Numbered from the stretch's first letter, positions 11,155 through 21,910 are shown. The stretch is DNA of 64,000 bases from Anodontia alba (GCA_964016985.1 OZ024823.1:42008264-42072263); one strand, 5' to 3'. Notes: generated from the letters alone by a model not told the origin. Numbers and translations are program-made.

Positions 11155-13826
11155 AGCTCACCTGAGCTATGCTCAGGATGAGCTATTGTGATCACTTTTC
11201 GTCCGTCGTCCGTCCGTGCGTGCGTGCGTCCGTCCGTCCGTTAACATTTTCAAACGACTTCTCCTCTAAAGCCCCTGAGCCAATTTTGCTCAAATTTCAT
11301 ACAGAGCCTCCTTAGGTTGGGGGAACGAAAAATTGCTAAAATGGTCGCGGTCCATTGACCAAGATGGCCGCCATGCCCATATATGGTAAAAACCTTTAAA
11401 AATCTTCTTCTCCAGAACGGAGGATGCCTTGGGGCTGAATCTTTGCATAAGTTATCGGGGACGGAAGGTCTACCAAAATTGCTAAAATAAAGGTCGTATA
11501 TTGACATTTGACTTTTTTACGGCAAGGTCAAGTTTGCTTCCCTATGTATTTGTATGGGAAAAACCTTTAAAAATCTTGTTCTCCAAAACCGAGAATGCCT
11601 TATGGCTGAACCTTTACATATATCATCAGAAACAGGAGGTCTACCAAAGTTGCTTAAATAATGGTCGTACATTGACAGTTGACCTTTTTACGGTAAGGTC
11701 AATTTTGCTTCCCTATGCATTTGTATGGGAAAAATGTGCAGAATTTCAAACGACTTCTCCTCTGGAGCCTCTAGGCCAATTTTGCTCAAATTTCATATGG
11801 AGCCTCCTTAGGTTGGGGGAATGAAAGATTGCTAAAATGGTCGTGGCTCGTTGACCAAGATGGCCGCCATGCCCATATATGGTAAAAACCTTTAAAAATC
11901 TTCTTCTCCAGAACCGAGGATGCCTTGGGGCTGAATCTTTGCATAAGTCATCGGGGACGGAAGGTCTACCAAAATTGCTAAAATAAAGGTCGTATATTGA
12001 CATTTGACCTTTTTACGGTAAGGTCAAGTTTGCTTCCCTATGCATTTGTATGGGAAAAAACCTATAGAAATCTTGTTCTCCAAAACCGAGAATGCCTTAT
12101 GGCTGAACCTTTACATATATCATCAGAAACAGGAGGTCTACCAAAGTTGCTTAAATAATGGTCGTACATTGACATTTGACCTTTTTACGGTAAGGTCAAT
12201 TTTGCTTCCTTATGCATTTGTATGGGAAAAATGTTCAGAATTTCAAACGACTTCTCCTCCGGAGCCTCTGGGCCAATTTTGCTCAAATTTCATATGGAGC
12301 CTCCTTAGGTTGGGGGAATGAAAGATTGCTAAAATGGTTGCGGCTCTTTGACCAAGATGGCCGCCATGCCCATATATGGTAAAAACCTTTAAAAATCTTC
12401 TTCTCCAGAACTGAGGATGCCTTGGGGCTGAATCTTTGCATAAGTCATCGGGGACGGGAAGTCTACCAAAATTGCTAAAATAAAGGTCGTATATTGACAT
12501 TTGACCTTTTAACGGCAAGGTCAAGTTTGCTTCCCTATGCATTTGTATGGGAAAAACCTTTAAAAATCTTGTTCTCCAAAACCGAGAATGCCTTATGGCT
12601 GAACCTTTTCATATATCATCGGAAACAGGAGGTCTACCAAAGTTGCTAAAATAATGGTTGTACACTGACATTTGACCTTTTTACGGTAAGGTCAATTTTG
12701 CTTCCTTATGCATTTGTATGGGAAAAATGTTCAGAATTTCAAACGACTTCTCCTCTGGAGCCTCTGGGCCAATTTTGCTCAAATTTCATATGGAGCCTCC
12801 TTAGGTTGGGGGAATGAAAGATTGCTAAAATGGTCGCGGCTCGTTGACCAAGATGGCCGCCATGCCCATATATGGTAAAAACCTTTAAAAGTCTTCTTCT
12901 CCAGAACCGAGGATGCCTTGGGGCTGAATCTTTGCATAAGTCATCGGGGACGGGAGGTCTACTAAAATTGCTAAAATAAAGGTTGTATATTGACATTTGA
13001 CCTTTTTACGGCAAGGTCAAGTTTGCTTCCCTATGCATTTGTACGGGAAAAACTTTTAAAAATCTTGTTCTCCAAAACCAAGGATGCCTTACGGCTGAAC
13101 CTTTACCTATATCATCAGAAACAGGAGGTCTACCAAAGTTGCTAAAATAATGGTCGTACATTGACATTTGACCTTTTTACGGTAAGGTCAATTTTGCTTC
13201 CTTATGCATTTGTATGGGAAAAATGTTCAGAATTTCAAACGACTTCTTCTCTGGAGCCTCTAGGCCAGTTTTGCTCAAATTTCATATGGAGCCTCCTTAG
13301 GTTGGGGGAATGAAAGATTGCTAAAATGGTCGCGGCTCGTTGACCAAGATGGCCGCCATGCCCATATATGGTAAAAACCTTTAAAAATCTTCTTCTCCAG
13401 AACTGAGGACGCCTTGGGGCTGAATCTTTGCATAAGCCATCGGGGATGGGAGGTATATTGACATTTGACCAAAAATTGTTCTGATTGGAAATCTAAGATG
13501 GCCATCATCTTGTTTATATTTATTATATTTCCCTGCCACTGTGCTGTTTACATGTATAAAATCATGATTCTTCAGAAACCACTTAGCCAATTTCCACCAA
13601 ATTTCGCATTGATCCTACTGTTGAAATGTGATTGATAGTTTATTCAAATGATTATGCTCCATTAACTGTCAGGCCCATATATTCTTCTTCAAAACTAAGA
13701 ACTGCTCAAATGATGTTCTTTTCATTGGTTGCGATGATAGGTTTGGAAAAAAGTTGCATAACATCTGCATATCTGCAGTGGTTATGTCACTCAGGTGAGC
13801 GAGTCATGGCCCATGGGCCTCTTGTT
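11155..13826 (+). mobile_element. HTE inserted in SINE2, with 496-bp tandem core
   Basis: Starts with the hairpin AGCTCACCTGAGCTATGCTC, AGGATGAGCT, then a CGTCCGTCCGTC microsatellite (about 11203-11240). The core is about 4.4 tandem units of 496-497 bp. The other end is CACTCAGGTGAGCGAGTCAT, GGCCCATGGGCCTCTTGTT. The insertion lies in an A/T run, consistent with T|T insertion and no target duplication. Unit-length open frames on both strands recur because the units are nearly identical; none looks like a protein family. Confidence 0.75.
11250..13440 (+). repeat. Tandem array, 496-497 bp period, about 4.4 units
   Basis: Landmark TTTCAAACGACTTCTCCTC recurs at about 11250, 11745, 12242, 12738 and 13234. 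Each unit contains two diverged halves (both carry ACCTTTAAAAATCTT...CTCCA, GGTCTACCAAA and TTTGACCTTTTTACGG), so the period is a doubled ancestral unit. Confidence 0.95.
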
Positions 13827-13986
13827 ATTTCTTCTGTTTCTTCACTTTCATTCCTGTTCTTCTTTCTTCACTGTTCCTCTCTTTCATCTCTTCTACTATC
13901 TCTTCTATCTCTTTTCTCCCTTTCTCTGGGAGACGACACAAAATGACCCACAAGGTTTGACATGTCGTTAAACCCCAACACAATCA

Positions 13987-14250
13987 ATGTAAAACAGTCA
14001 GTTTGTACTTCATCTATCATGTCTGAGAGTCAGTCAGTACTTCTATCCATCATGTCTGACCAGTCAGCTACTGCTTCCATCCATCATGCCAAACAGTCAG
14101 TCGCTACTTCCATCCATCTTGAAAGATGGTAAGTTAGTATATCCAAGTATCATGTTGGACAGTCTGTATTTCTAGTATTATTCTGTACTTCCAATCTTAA
14201 TATCAGACAGTCAGTCTGTAATTCAGCCATAGTGTCAGACAGATTCGGGT
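13987..14250 (+). repeat. Short-period satellite, second block
   Basis: Continuation of the CATCATGTCAGACAGTCAGT array after the SINE2 insertion. Confidence 0.75.
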
Positions 14251-14339
14251 CATGATTGTATGGTGCTTCATTACACAGAGCCATTTATTATCACCCTTCC
14301 ATTATCTCAGTATGACTTAAAAGATGTTGAAAAGGATGT

Positions 14340-14440
14340 AACCCAGTCAGCATTCTACGTAAATCTATATCGGGCGTCATCGGCCCGTCAGGGTAGCTGA
14401 CGGCCCGATGAAGATTTGCGTAGAATGCTAGCTGGGAAAA
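14340..14440. repeat. Small palindromic element (palJ)
   Basis: Arms ACCCAGTCAGCATTCTACGT, AAATCT...CGGGC and the inverse GATTTGCGTAGAATGCTAGC, TGGG. The centre is GGCCCGTCAGGGTAGCTGAC, GGCCC. About 100 bp, isolated in this window. Confidence 0.7.
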
Positions 14441-15148
14441 CACTAAATCATCATCATCGTCATTATCATCATTATCATCATCCACAACCTCATTAAAAGC
14501 CCCTTGATGAGTCAACATACATTTTTGTGAAGAAATAAGAAAGGTAACAATATATTACAAGGGCAAGAACCTACATCACAGAAGAGAATGAAAAAGACTA
14601 TAAGATATAGAGAAAAGCATCCTTTCAAATCGGTAAGTTGCTGTTGAGTTCCATTTCGTTATTCTGACAAAAGCCTGGATAGGGGCAGAGAATGTAGCAA
14701 GAAACAAAGCATTTATATTGGCAAACTTGATGCATAACTTTACTGTCATTGTTGAGAACACTTGCGTACAATTTTCTTATAAGGTTATCAAAATATTGTG
14801 CTTGAGTGTTCTCAACGATGGCAATACATTACTACATAAAATCTGCAAATATAAGTACTTTCATCCTTGGTACATACCCTGAGCTTATTCTTTTATCATC
14901 AAAACAACGAAAAAATTAATAAAAATGACTAATTGATTTGAACAGGCCCTTTTCACAAAGAGCTGTAGTCATTTTCACTGTGTACTATGACGTAGGTTTC
15001 CCCCTTGTTATTGTGGTTGCAAAAAAGTGCCTTTTCAAGAGCTACGCTCAAGAAGTTGTCACTTATAGCATACAGTATGGAGTGCACTTGCTTAGCAAAA
15101 TAGCATTATGTATGCTTTATATCATTATGTATATCCTCAGTCACTGTA
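14441..15148. other. Spacer with a TCATCATCATT run
   Basis: An ATC-rich microsatellite lies at about 14447-14480. TTCTCAACAATGACAG-like and GTTCTCAACGATGGCAATAC segments at about 14743-14828 form a weak inverted pair. No exon was recognised. Confidence 0.4.
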
Positions 15149-15364
15149 TTAACCCATACCCTGCTGTTCACGACAACCCCTACCCTACCTTTGCAAACAG
15201 TGTAGATCCAGATCAGATGCTTCTGAAAAAGCCATCTGACCAGGATCTACACTTTTTGTCATTCAATTTGTGAATTTGAACGAAAACATTATATGATGTA
15301 ATCTGATTGGCTAATAGTCAGAAATGGGTGTGGCCAATTAAATTATTCAGCAGGATAAGGTTAA
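15149..15364 (+). repeat. palA MITE, old copy
   Basis: TTAACCCATACCCTGCTG to TTATTCAGCAGGATAAGGTT, AA. Hairpin arms are diverged (GATCAGATGCTTCTGAAAAA, GCCATCTGACC). Confidence 0.75.
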
Positions 15365-15365
15365 C

Positions 15366-15560
15366 TAAACCTAAATATCCGAACACCTTTGCCCCTTACA
15401 ATACTAGTCCTAAAATTGAGCAAGTCTATTTTACTACCCATTAATCTATCTAAACATTACTGGATTGAGTGGCAAACAGTGGCATTCTGCGGCATCTGAT
15501 CTCGGTCTACACTGTTTGCTCCTGTCTGTACCAATATTTAACCCAGTAGGCTATTAGGGT
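15366..15560. repeat. palF MITE
   Basis: CTAAATATCCGAACACC...GGCAAACAGTGGCATTC...GCGGCATCTGATCTCGGT, CTACACTGTTTGC...CTGTCTGTACCAATATTTAA. Arm loss near the centre. Confidence 0.55.
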
Positions 15561-15821
15561 ACTGGTTTTAGGGAGCATTCAATGATTCCGCTGATACTTT
15601 GTGCCTATTTACATCAGAAAATGGCATATAGTTAACATTCTTATCCCATTTTAGTCTGGAGACTGCCAAAAAGGTAATCGGCAAACAGTGCAGACCCAGA
15701 TCAGGACTACACTGTTTGTATTAAATACAAAAATGTGTATAAAACATAGTAATAATAAAAACAAACCTGACACCCTGCTATTGGAAAAAAGATCAAAGAG
15801 TTGTGGACGAGGAATCCACCC

Positions 15822-15919
15822 CAGCAGGCACATGACGTTAATACGTCACCTCAACATCGATGCAACGTCATGACGTTGCATCGACGTTGAGTCGACGTTG
15901 TATAAACGTCATGTGCCCA
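15822..15919. repeat. TGACGT-rich palindrome (palK) beside a CPSF2 exon
   Basis: Outer arms GGCACATGACGTT and AACGTCATGTGCC. Inner arms (15851-15870 and 15871-15890) are TCAACATCGATGCAACGTCA and TGACGTTGCATCGACGTTGA, with one mismatch. At least five ACGTCA/TGACGT cores (the CREB/ATF half or core site) are packed into 98 bp. It ends about 40 bp before the exon at 15957. Confidence 0.8.
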
Positions 15920-15956
15920 CAATGTGAATGACTTATGGTATATTCCTATATTTCAG

Positions 15957-16068
15957 TGGTATGGAGGATGAATCTAGTGATGAAAGTGAAACAGAAATGG
16001 AAACAGAAGGGGCGGGACCTTACAGTTCAACTTCTGGGGCAAAGCATGATCTCATGTTAAAACAAGAG
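15957..16068 (+). CDS. CPSF2: CPSF2 (CPSF100) internal exon, acidic linker
   Basis: Internal coding exon of the 100-kDa subunit of the cleavage and polyadenylation specificity factor, a nuclear protein of the pre-mRNA 3'-end processing complex and the catalytically inactive partner of the CPSF73 endonuclease. The exon is 112 nt: one base completing a codon, then 37 codons. It begins after a pyrimidine-containing tract ending in AG (15955-15956) and ends before GTAAAT (16069). It encodes an acidic stretch (MEDESSDESETEMETEG) followed by KHDLMLKQE. The acidic SSDESD-type run followed by KHDLM is the order seen in animal CPSF2, in the linker after the metallo-beta-lactamase/beta-CASP region. Incoming phase is 2 and outgoing phase is 0, which fits the next exon. 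The preceding exon was not found in the first 15.9 kb. A TGACGT-rich palindrome ends about 40 bp upstream of the acceptor site. Confidence 0.9.
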
Positions 16069-16096
16069 GTAAATTTACTCAAAATAGTCTGACGTC

Positions 16097-16210
16097 TTAA
16101 CCCTTGACCTGCTGAACCCAAATATGCCATGCCTTTGCAAACAGTTTAGATCCAGATAAGTTGGCTTCTGGAAGCAAACTGATCCTGCTCTGCACTGTTT
16201 GCCATTTTTT
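16097..16210 (+). repeat. palA MITE fragment
   Basis: TTAACCCTTGACCTGCTGAAC to GCACTGTTTGCCA; right third missing. It starts 29 bp after the exon donor. Confidence 0.7.
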
Positions 16211-16490
16211 AGGATAAAGTCAAATTTGCTTCAAATTTGTACAACTTCTCCTCTGAGACCACTTGGCCAGTTTCACCAAGTTTCACATGGAGCTAGCTGT
16301 CTAAGGGGGATTGATAGTTTGTTCAAATGGTCATGCTTTGATAACCAAGGTGGCCATCACGCCCATTTAAGGTAAAAAAAACCACTTAAAAATCTTCTTC
16401 ATAATCAAGAAAGCTTTGAGAATGAATCTTGGTAGATAACATTGTAGACTGGAGGTCAACCATGTTGAGATGTTAGTGTTAGGTTGACAT

Positions 16491-16709
16491 TTAACCCTTA
16501 AAGCGCCAATCACACCTGCAGCAGAAAATGATTTTACTTTTATTTTTTTTTTTTTTAAATAAAGTCTTTACATTTTATGTGAATCATCTGCCAAGCAGCA
16601 GATGATTCACATGAAATGACAAGACTTATTTTCTCTGAAAAATAGATAATAATAAATAAAAAATTCAAAATGTCTGCTACAAATTTTTGTATGGCACTTT
16701 AAGGGTTAA
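16491..16709. repeat. palB MITE, complete
   Basis: Full copy used here to define palB. Ends TTAACCCTTAAAGCGCCAAT and ATGGCACTTTAAGGGTTAA. Inner hairpin CATTTTATGTGAATCATCTG, CCAAGCAG and the inverse. Length 219 bp. Confidence 0.9.
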
Positions 16710-16812
16710 CCGTTTTATGGCAAGTTCAGACTGCTTCCCTTTACATTTGTATGGGGAAAATGTTGAAAAGTTGTTATCTGAAATGTATTGAAGACTACTG
16801 GTTGAAACTTAA

Positions 16813-16895
16813 AACCCTTGTCCTGCTGAATAAATTAGGATGCCATGCCCACTGCTAATTTTTAGCCCATCAGATTACTTGATCCAGATTGTTAA
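16813..16895 (-). repeat. palA MITE, left part only
   Basis: AACCCTTGTCCTGCTGAATA to TTGATCCAGATTGTTAAT, then broken by the element starting at 16896. Confidence 0.75.
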
Positions 16896-17255
16896 TCCCC
16901 TGCCGCGAAGCGGAGGGGGGATTATAGAAATGGCCTTTGTCTGTCCATCTGTCTATCTGTCCATCCATCCATCTGTCCTTCTGTAACACTTTCTTGTCTG
17001 CTCCATATCTCCTGAACCCTTTGAAAGATTTTCTTTAAACTTTGGTCAAATGTTCGCCTCAATGAGGTGATGTGCAGAACCCATAAAATTAACCATGCCA
17101 ACTCATGGTCAAGGTCACAGGTCAAGGTCATGGGTAAAAATATATGATATATTGTGTAATATCGTAAAATCTTTATTTCTCTTCTGAAACTGCTTGGTCA
17201 GTTTTTACCAAATTTCATGCAGAGCCTTCTATCAAAGAGGGATTGAGAGTTTTTT

Positions 17256-18924
17256 AGCTCGCCTGTACGAAGTACAAGGAGAGCTATTGTAGTCACCCCG
17301 GTCGTTTGCGTTTGCGTTTGCGTTTGCGTTCCCGTTCCCGTCACACTGCGTTAAAGTTTTTCAAATGCTTATATCTCAACAGTCACTCCTCACAGAGGCA
17401 TCAAATTTGGAACTTAGGTACCTTGGAGGGTCTTCTGAGATTCCAAGAGAATAAACCCCTGGGTTCATGCCCCTGGGTGGGGCTAGGGGTCAGAATCTAG
17501 GACACCTTTGTAATACTGTGTTAAAGTTTTTCAAATTCTTATATCTTGACTTTCACTCCTCATAGAGCATTCATATTTAGAATTTGGGTACCTGGAGGAG
17601 TCTTCTGAGATTCCAAAAGAACATACCCCTGGGTTCATACCTCAGGGTGGGCCTTGGAGTGGGGCTAGGGGTCAAAATCTAGGACACATTTGTAAAATCT
17701 TATATGCCTACAGGTTATAGACACAACTGGTTATACATCAGCTAACTATGTGACATCGGTTTAAGTGTAAGAGAGTGAAGGTCATGGTGACCTACATTTT
17801 ACGGTCCAGGTCACCTAGATTTCACGGTCCAGTGATTTTGCCTTATATCTTGAATACTATTTGTTGGATAAATGTCACATCTGGGATATTACTTCCATGT
17901 GACCCAATGAATGACCACTTACTATATCTAGGTCATTGTGACCTATATTTCATGGTTCAGTGATTTTGCCTTATATCTTGAATACTATTTGTTGGATAAA
18001 TGTCACACCTGGGATATTAGTTCCTTGTGACCCGATTATTGACGTCAAAATATATCTCTGTTGGTGTGACCTATATTTCATGGTTCAGTGATTTTGCCTT
18101 ATATCTTGAATACTATTTGTTGGATAAATGTCACACCTGGGATATTAGTTCCTTGTGACCCGATTATTGACGTCAAAATATATCTCTGTTGGTGTGACCT
18201 ATATTTCATGGTTCAGTGATTTTGCCTTATATCTTGAATACTATTTGTTGGATAAATGTCACACCTGGGATATTACTTCCATGTGACCCAATGAATGACC
18301 ACTTACTATATCTAGGTCATTGTGACCTATATTTCATGGTTCAGTGATTTTGCCTTATATCTTGAATACTATTTGTTGGATAAATGTCACACCTGGGATA
18401 TTAGTTCCTTGTGACCCGATTATTGACGTCAAAATATATCTCTGTTGGTGTGACCTATATTTCATGGTTCAGTGATTTTGCCTTATATCTTGAATACTAT
18501 TTGTTGGATAAATGTCACACCTGGGATATTACTTCCATGTGACCCAATTATTGACGTCAAAATATATCTCTGTTGGTGTGACCTATATTTCATGGTTCAG
18601 TGATTTTGCCTTATATCTTGAATACTATTTGTTGGATAAATGTCACACCTGGGATATTACTTCCATGTGACCCAATGAATGACCACTTACTATATCTAGG
18701 TCATTGTGACCTATATTTCATGCTTCAGTGATTTTGCCTTTTATTTTTATTACTATTTCATGGAGAATTGTCATACCTGGATTATTATATCTATGTGACA
18801 AAATGATTTACATACAAATACATCTAGGTCAGTGTGACCTATATTATATGGCTTAATGATAAAAATGTTACAATATAAAATGTACCCAGCAGGCAAGCTC
18901 GCTGTCCTCCGACAGCTCTTGTTT
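17256..18924 (+). mobile_element. HTE nested inside the previous one, with 128-bp satellite core
   Basis: Hairpin AGCTCGCCTGTACGAAGTAC, AAGGAGAGCT, then GTTTGCGTTTGCG repeats (17305-17340). Then come two copies of a CCCCTGGGTTCAT...GGGGCTAGGGGTCA block and the satellite. Ends CAGGCAAGCTCGCTGTCCTC, CGACAGCTCTTGTTT. Confidence 0.7.
17830..18745 (+). repeat. Satellite, exact 128-bp period, seven units in ABBABBA order
   Basis: CAGTGATTTTGCCTTATATC recurs at about 17830, 17958, 18086, 18214, 18342, 18470, 18598 and (diverging) 18726, i.e. every 128 bp. Units differ only in one segment: A has CAATGAATGACCACTTACTA, B has GATTATTGACGTCAAAATAT. The sixth unit joins an A-type left half to a B-type right half. 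Confidence 0.95.
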
Positions 18925-19448
18925 CAAATGGTCAAGCTGCATTAACCAAGATGGTTGCTATGTCTATATATGATAAAAACCATTTAAAACTTTCTTCTCT
19001 GGAACCAAGAAAACTTTAAGGCTGAATCTTGGCATAGGGCATCAGGGATAGGAGGTCTACCAAGTTCTTCAAATGATGATATTTGGTTGACCTTTGACCT
19101 TCTTCTTTTCTTGCTTGTATATTTCTATTAGGAAATGCAGAAACTTACATTGTGAAAGGAATTAGCAATCCCTAGATTTAAAATCATGCCCCCTCACCCC
19201 TCCCGTCAAACTATAACGATGTATAAAATCATGAATTCTTGAAATGAGTTCCCAGCTGAAATCTCTAGTTATTAGTTGCCGTGGCAATAAAAATGTTGCA
19301 ATGGCATCTGCTGATATACAATGGCTGTTTCACTGAAATGAGCAAGTTATTGCCCATGGCCTTTTGTTTGACATTTTTTAGCTAAAATTATTAAAAACCT
19401 ATGGAGACAATTTCAACTATAATGACAAATCCAACTTTCAAGGAGGAT

Positions 19449-19610
19449 TTACCATTTACCACTCCCTGACCAAATGATAAACTGATGATAATTTGTATAT
19501 TTTTTCCAGAAAATAAGGTTTGACATTTCATGCAAACTGTAGTATTACATTGTGAAATGTTGTCTGCCAATTTTTTTACCCAGCATGCTAAGTATTATAA
19601 ATGATATTTG
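19449..19610. repeat. palC MITE, partial
   Basis: ACCATTTACCACTCCCTGAC, TTTTTTCCAGAAAATAAGG, TTTGACATTTCATGCAAACT, ending near CAGCATGCTAAG. Confidence 0.6.
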
Positions 19611-19639
19611 CTAATGTTTAAATTCTCCAGATATAGGGT

Positions 19640-19862
19640 TAATGCTAAGTGCTCTTGGTAAAATTTGAAGCAGATGACATTATGAAATATTTTTCTTATA
19701 TTTTTTCAGAAAATATGATTTGGCATTTCATACAAATTGTCTCCATTGGAGACAATTTGTATGAAATGACAAATCTTGTTTCCTGGGAAAAAAAAAATAA
19801 GAAAAATGTCACCAATTTGTCATCTGCTAAATTAGCCCAGAGAGTGGCAAAGGCTAATGGAC
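19640..19862. repeat. palC MITE, complete
   Basis: Used here to define palC. TTAATGCTAAGTGCTCTTGG, GAAGCAGATGACATTATGAA, TTTGGCATTTCATACAAATT, GTCTCCATTGGAGAC centre, the inverse arm, then CATCTGCTAAATTAGCCCAG, AGAGTGGCAAAGG. Confidence 0.85.
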
Positions 19863-19945
19863 AATTTCTACTATTTCTTACTTAAGCATAAATGCATATG
19901 GCAGCATAGTGATTTGAAAATTTTAATGTCTGTCTTTTTGTGCTT

Positions 19946-20132
19946 TTAACCATTAGCACTCTGGGTAAAAATTACAGCAGATGACATTTCAAAATATTTT
20001 TCTTATGCGGATTGTCTGGCTCCTTAGGAGACAATTTGCATGAAATGTCAAAGCCTATTTCCTGGGGAAAAAAAAAAATATCGTCAGTTTGTTGTCTGCT
20101 GAATTTGCCCAGAGAGTGATAATGGTTAAGAT
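19946..20132. repeat. palC MITE
   Basis: ACCATTAGCACTCTGGGTAA...CAGCAGATGACATTTC, a shortened left arm, GGAGACAATTTGCATGAAAT, then TTTGCCCAGAGAGTGATAAT. Confidence 0.8.
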
Positions 20133-20423
20133 CTCCCCAAGAGATTTCAGTATGGATAAGACTTTCAGTATTTTATTTATTGGATTGTGTAACGAATTTG
20201 AAGACTAAAATAACTTCAGAAGCAATAAATCTTTTGAAATGTGTAAGAAAAATGTTTATCATGTTATTAATGTTCTGAAATCATTTAACATTTTGTTTGT
20301 AATGACCAGAAGTCTTTTAAGATAAATTTTTAGAGCATAAGTTTAACCCTTAAAGTGCTGAGCAAAATTACAGCAAACGGCTTGGCAAATTCTTGTATTC
20401 TGGTGAAGACACATAAATGACCC

Positions 20424-20636
20424 TTAACCCTTTTCCTTTGAATAAATTAAGATGCCATGCCCACTTCCAATTTTCAGCCAATCAGATTACTTGATCCAGA
20501 TTGTTGCTACAAATTCACATACTTAATGGCAAACAGTGCAGATCCAAATCAGTTGGCTTCTTCAGAAGCCAACTGATCTAGATCTACACTGTTTGCAAAG
20601 GCAAGGTATATCTGGATTCAGCAGGACAATGTTTAA
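20424..20636 (-). repeat. palA MITE, complete
   Basis: Intact hairpin (GGCTTCTTCAGAAGCC centre). Left end TTAACCCTTTTCCTTTGAAT, right end CAGCAGGACAATGTTTAA. Confidence 0.9.
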
Positions 20637-20756
20637 GAGCAATGAGTACACACACGAAGACAAAAATAGCTGAAGTGTCTAAAACTTAATATATATGATT
20701 AAAATACCAAAAGCTTTAAGTTACAATCAAAATTTTATTCTGCCAAAGTTATGTTT

Positions 20757-21087
20757 CCCTGCCCCTGTGCTGTATACATGTATAAAATCATGATATTGTT
20801 AAACAACTTCTCCTCTGAAACCACTTGGCCAATTTTCACCAAATTTCATGGCGATCCCTCTGTTGAAACAGGATTGAGAGTTTAATCAAATGGTCAGGCT
20901 CCATTGATATATATGGTAAAAAAATAATGAAAAAAAAAACAACACATTCTTCTTCAAAGCCAAGTTATGAAATGATGATCCTTTCATTAGTTGCATGACA
21001 GGATTGGAAAAATGTTGCAAAACATCTGCATATCTGCATTGGCTGCTTCACTCAGGTGAGCGAGCAGTGGCCCATGGGCCTCTTGTT
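20757..21087 (+). mobile_element. HTE, end fragment
   Basis: CCCTGCCCCTGTGCTGTATA to GAGCAGTGGCCCATGGGCCT, CTTGTTT. Hairpin start and tandem core absent. Confidence 0.65.
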
Positions 21088-21119
21088 TAAAATGCACTTT
21101 AAGGATTGATACTAAAACA

Positions 21120-21250
21120 GAGAAAATTACCTTTAAAGGGGGAATTGACCTACTGTCAAGGGAGGTAACACTGTCAAAATGGGTTTTGTCCCCTTCTGAA
21201 AAGGAGTCTACTCTGAGGACAATTTTCTCTCACATGGGAGCAAATCCTTC
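21120..21250. repeat. palH element, degraded
   Basis: GGGAGGTAACACTGTCAAAA, CCCCTTCTGAAAAGGAGTCT, ACTCTGAGG...GGGAGCAAATCCTTCC. Related to 44640-44930 and 56870-57000. Confidence 0.45.
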
Positions 21251-21255
21251 CATTT

Positions 21256-21469
21256 TAGCCCTTCTCTTGCTGAACACGACATGCCCTGTCTTAGCAAACA
21301 GTGTAGTTCCAGATCAGTTGGCTTCTGAAGAAGCCAACTGATCTGGATCTGCATTGTTTTTGTCATTAAATATGTGAATTTTTATCAAAAACCAGGATCA
21401 AGCAATCTGATTGGCTGGAAATTAGAAGTGGGCGTGACATCTTAATTTATTCAGCAAGGCAAGCGTTAA
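21256..21469 (+). repeat. palA MITE, complete
   Basis: Subtype with left side CTTGCTGAACACGACATGCC; GGCTTCTGAAGAAGCC centre. Confidence 0.85.
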
Positions 21470-21559
21470 AATTGACCACTGTTAGAAGTGATTTTGTGTG
21501 CAGGAAAGCAAGCAAGAAGTCAAAAAAGTCATATTCCATGTGATGTTTATGAAAAAAAT

Positions 21560-21680
21560 ATGTGTGCTTAAATGACATACATTGCATGCCCTGATCAGAT
21601 GCTGCATTATGTGGCATATAGTCTAGGACTACATTGTTTGCTCAGGCCTTTCTATGCAAATACTGACGGTAAATATGGTG
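21560..21680. repeat. palF MITE, partial
   Basis: CCCTGATCAGATGCTGCATT, ATGTGGCATATAGTCTAGGA, CTACATTGTTTGCTCAGGCC. Confidence 0.55.
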
Positions 21681-21704
21681 TGGTGTTTTTTTAGGCCCAA
21701 AATT

Positions 21705-21910
21705 GCCTGACCTTTACCACTCTCTGGGCAAATTCAGCAAATGACAAAATGATAATTTTCTTACTATTCCTAGAAAACAGAATTTGACATTTCATGCAAA
21801 TTGTCTCCATTGGAGACAATTTGCATGAAATACCAAATTACGTTTTCTTGGAAAAATAAGAGAAATATTTCAAAATGTTGTCTGCTGAAAATTTTACCTA
21901 AGCGCTTAAG
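21705..21910. repeat. palC MITE, complete
   Basis: Opposite orientation to 19640. CCTTTACCACTCTCTGGGCA first; GTCTCCATTGGAGAC centre; ends TGAAAATTTTACCTAAGCGC, TTAAG. Confidence 0.85.

Larger units (their letters stand above)
11028..13986 (+). repeat. SINE2 copy, split by a 2.7-kb HTE
   Basis: The left part is 11028-11154 (GGGGGTGGTCGGATGG to GGAATGTTTTT). The right part is 13827-13986 (ATTTCTTCTGTTTCTTCAC to AACACAATCA). It is flanked by a perfect 13-bp duplication ATGTAAAACAGTC at 11015-11027 and 13987-13999. The uninterrupted copy at 33829 shows the same GAATGTTTTTATTTCTTCTG joined directly. Confidence 0.9.
16896..19366 (+). mobile_element. HTE split by a second HTE
   Basis: Starts with hairpin CCCCTGCCGCGAAGCGGAGG, GGGG and runs to 17255. 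It resumes at 18925 (CAAATGGTCAAGCTGC) and ends TTGCCCATGGCCTTTTGTTT near 19366. The 20757-21087 copy has the joined form GATTGAGAGTTTAATCAAAT. Confidence 0.6.

Noticed and set aside
11250..13590. Repeated open frames of about 85-107 codons on both strands
   Set aside because: They recur once per 496-bp tandem unit and exist on both strands of non-coding repeat; no protein motif, and the unamplified relatives do not keep the frame.
17830..18745. CRISPR-like array
   Set aside because: The repeats are contiguous 128-bp units with no unique spacers, in an animal intron inside a mobile element.
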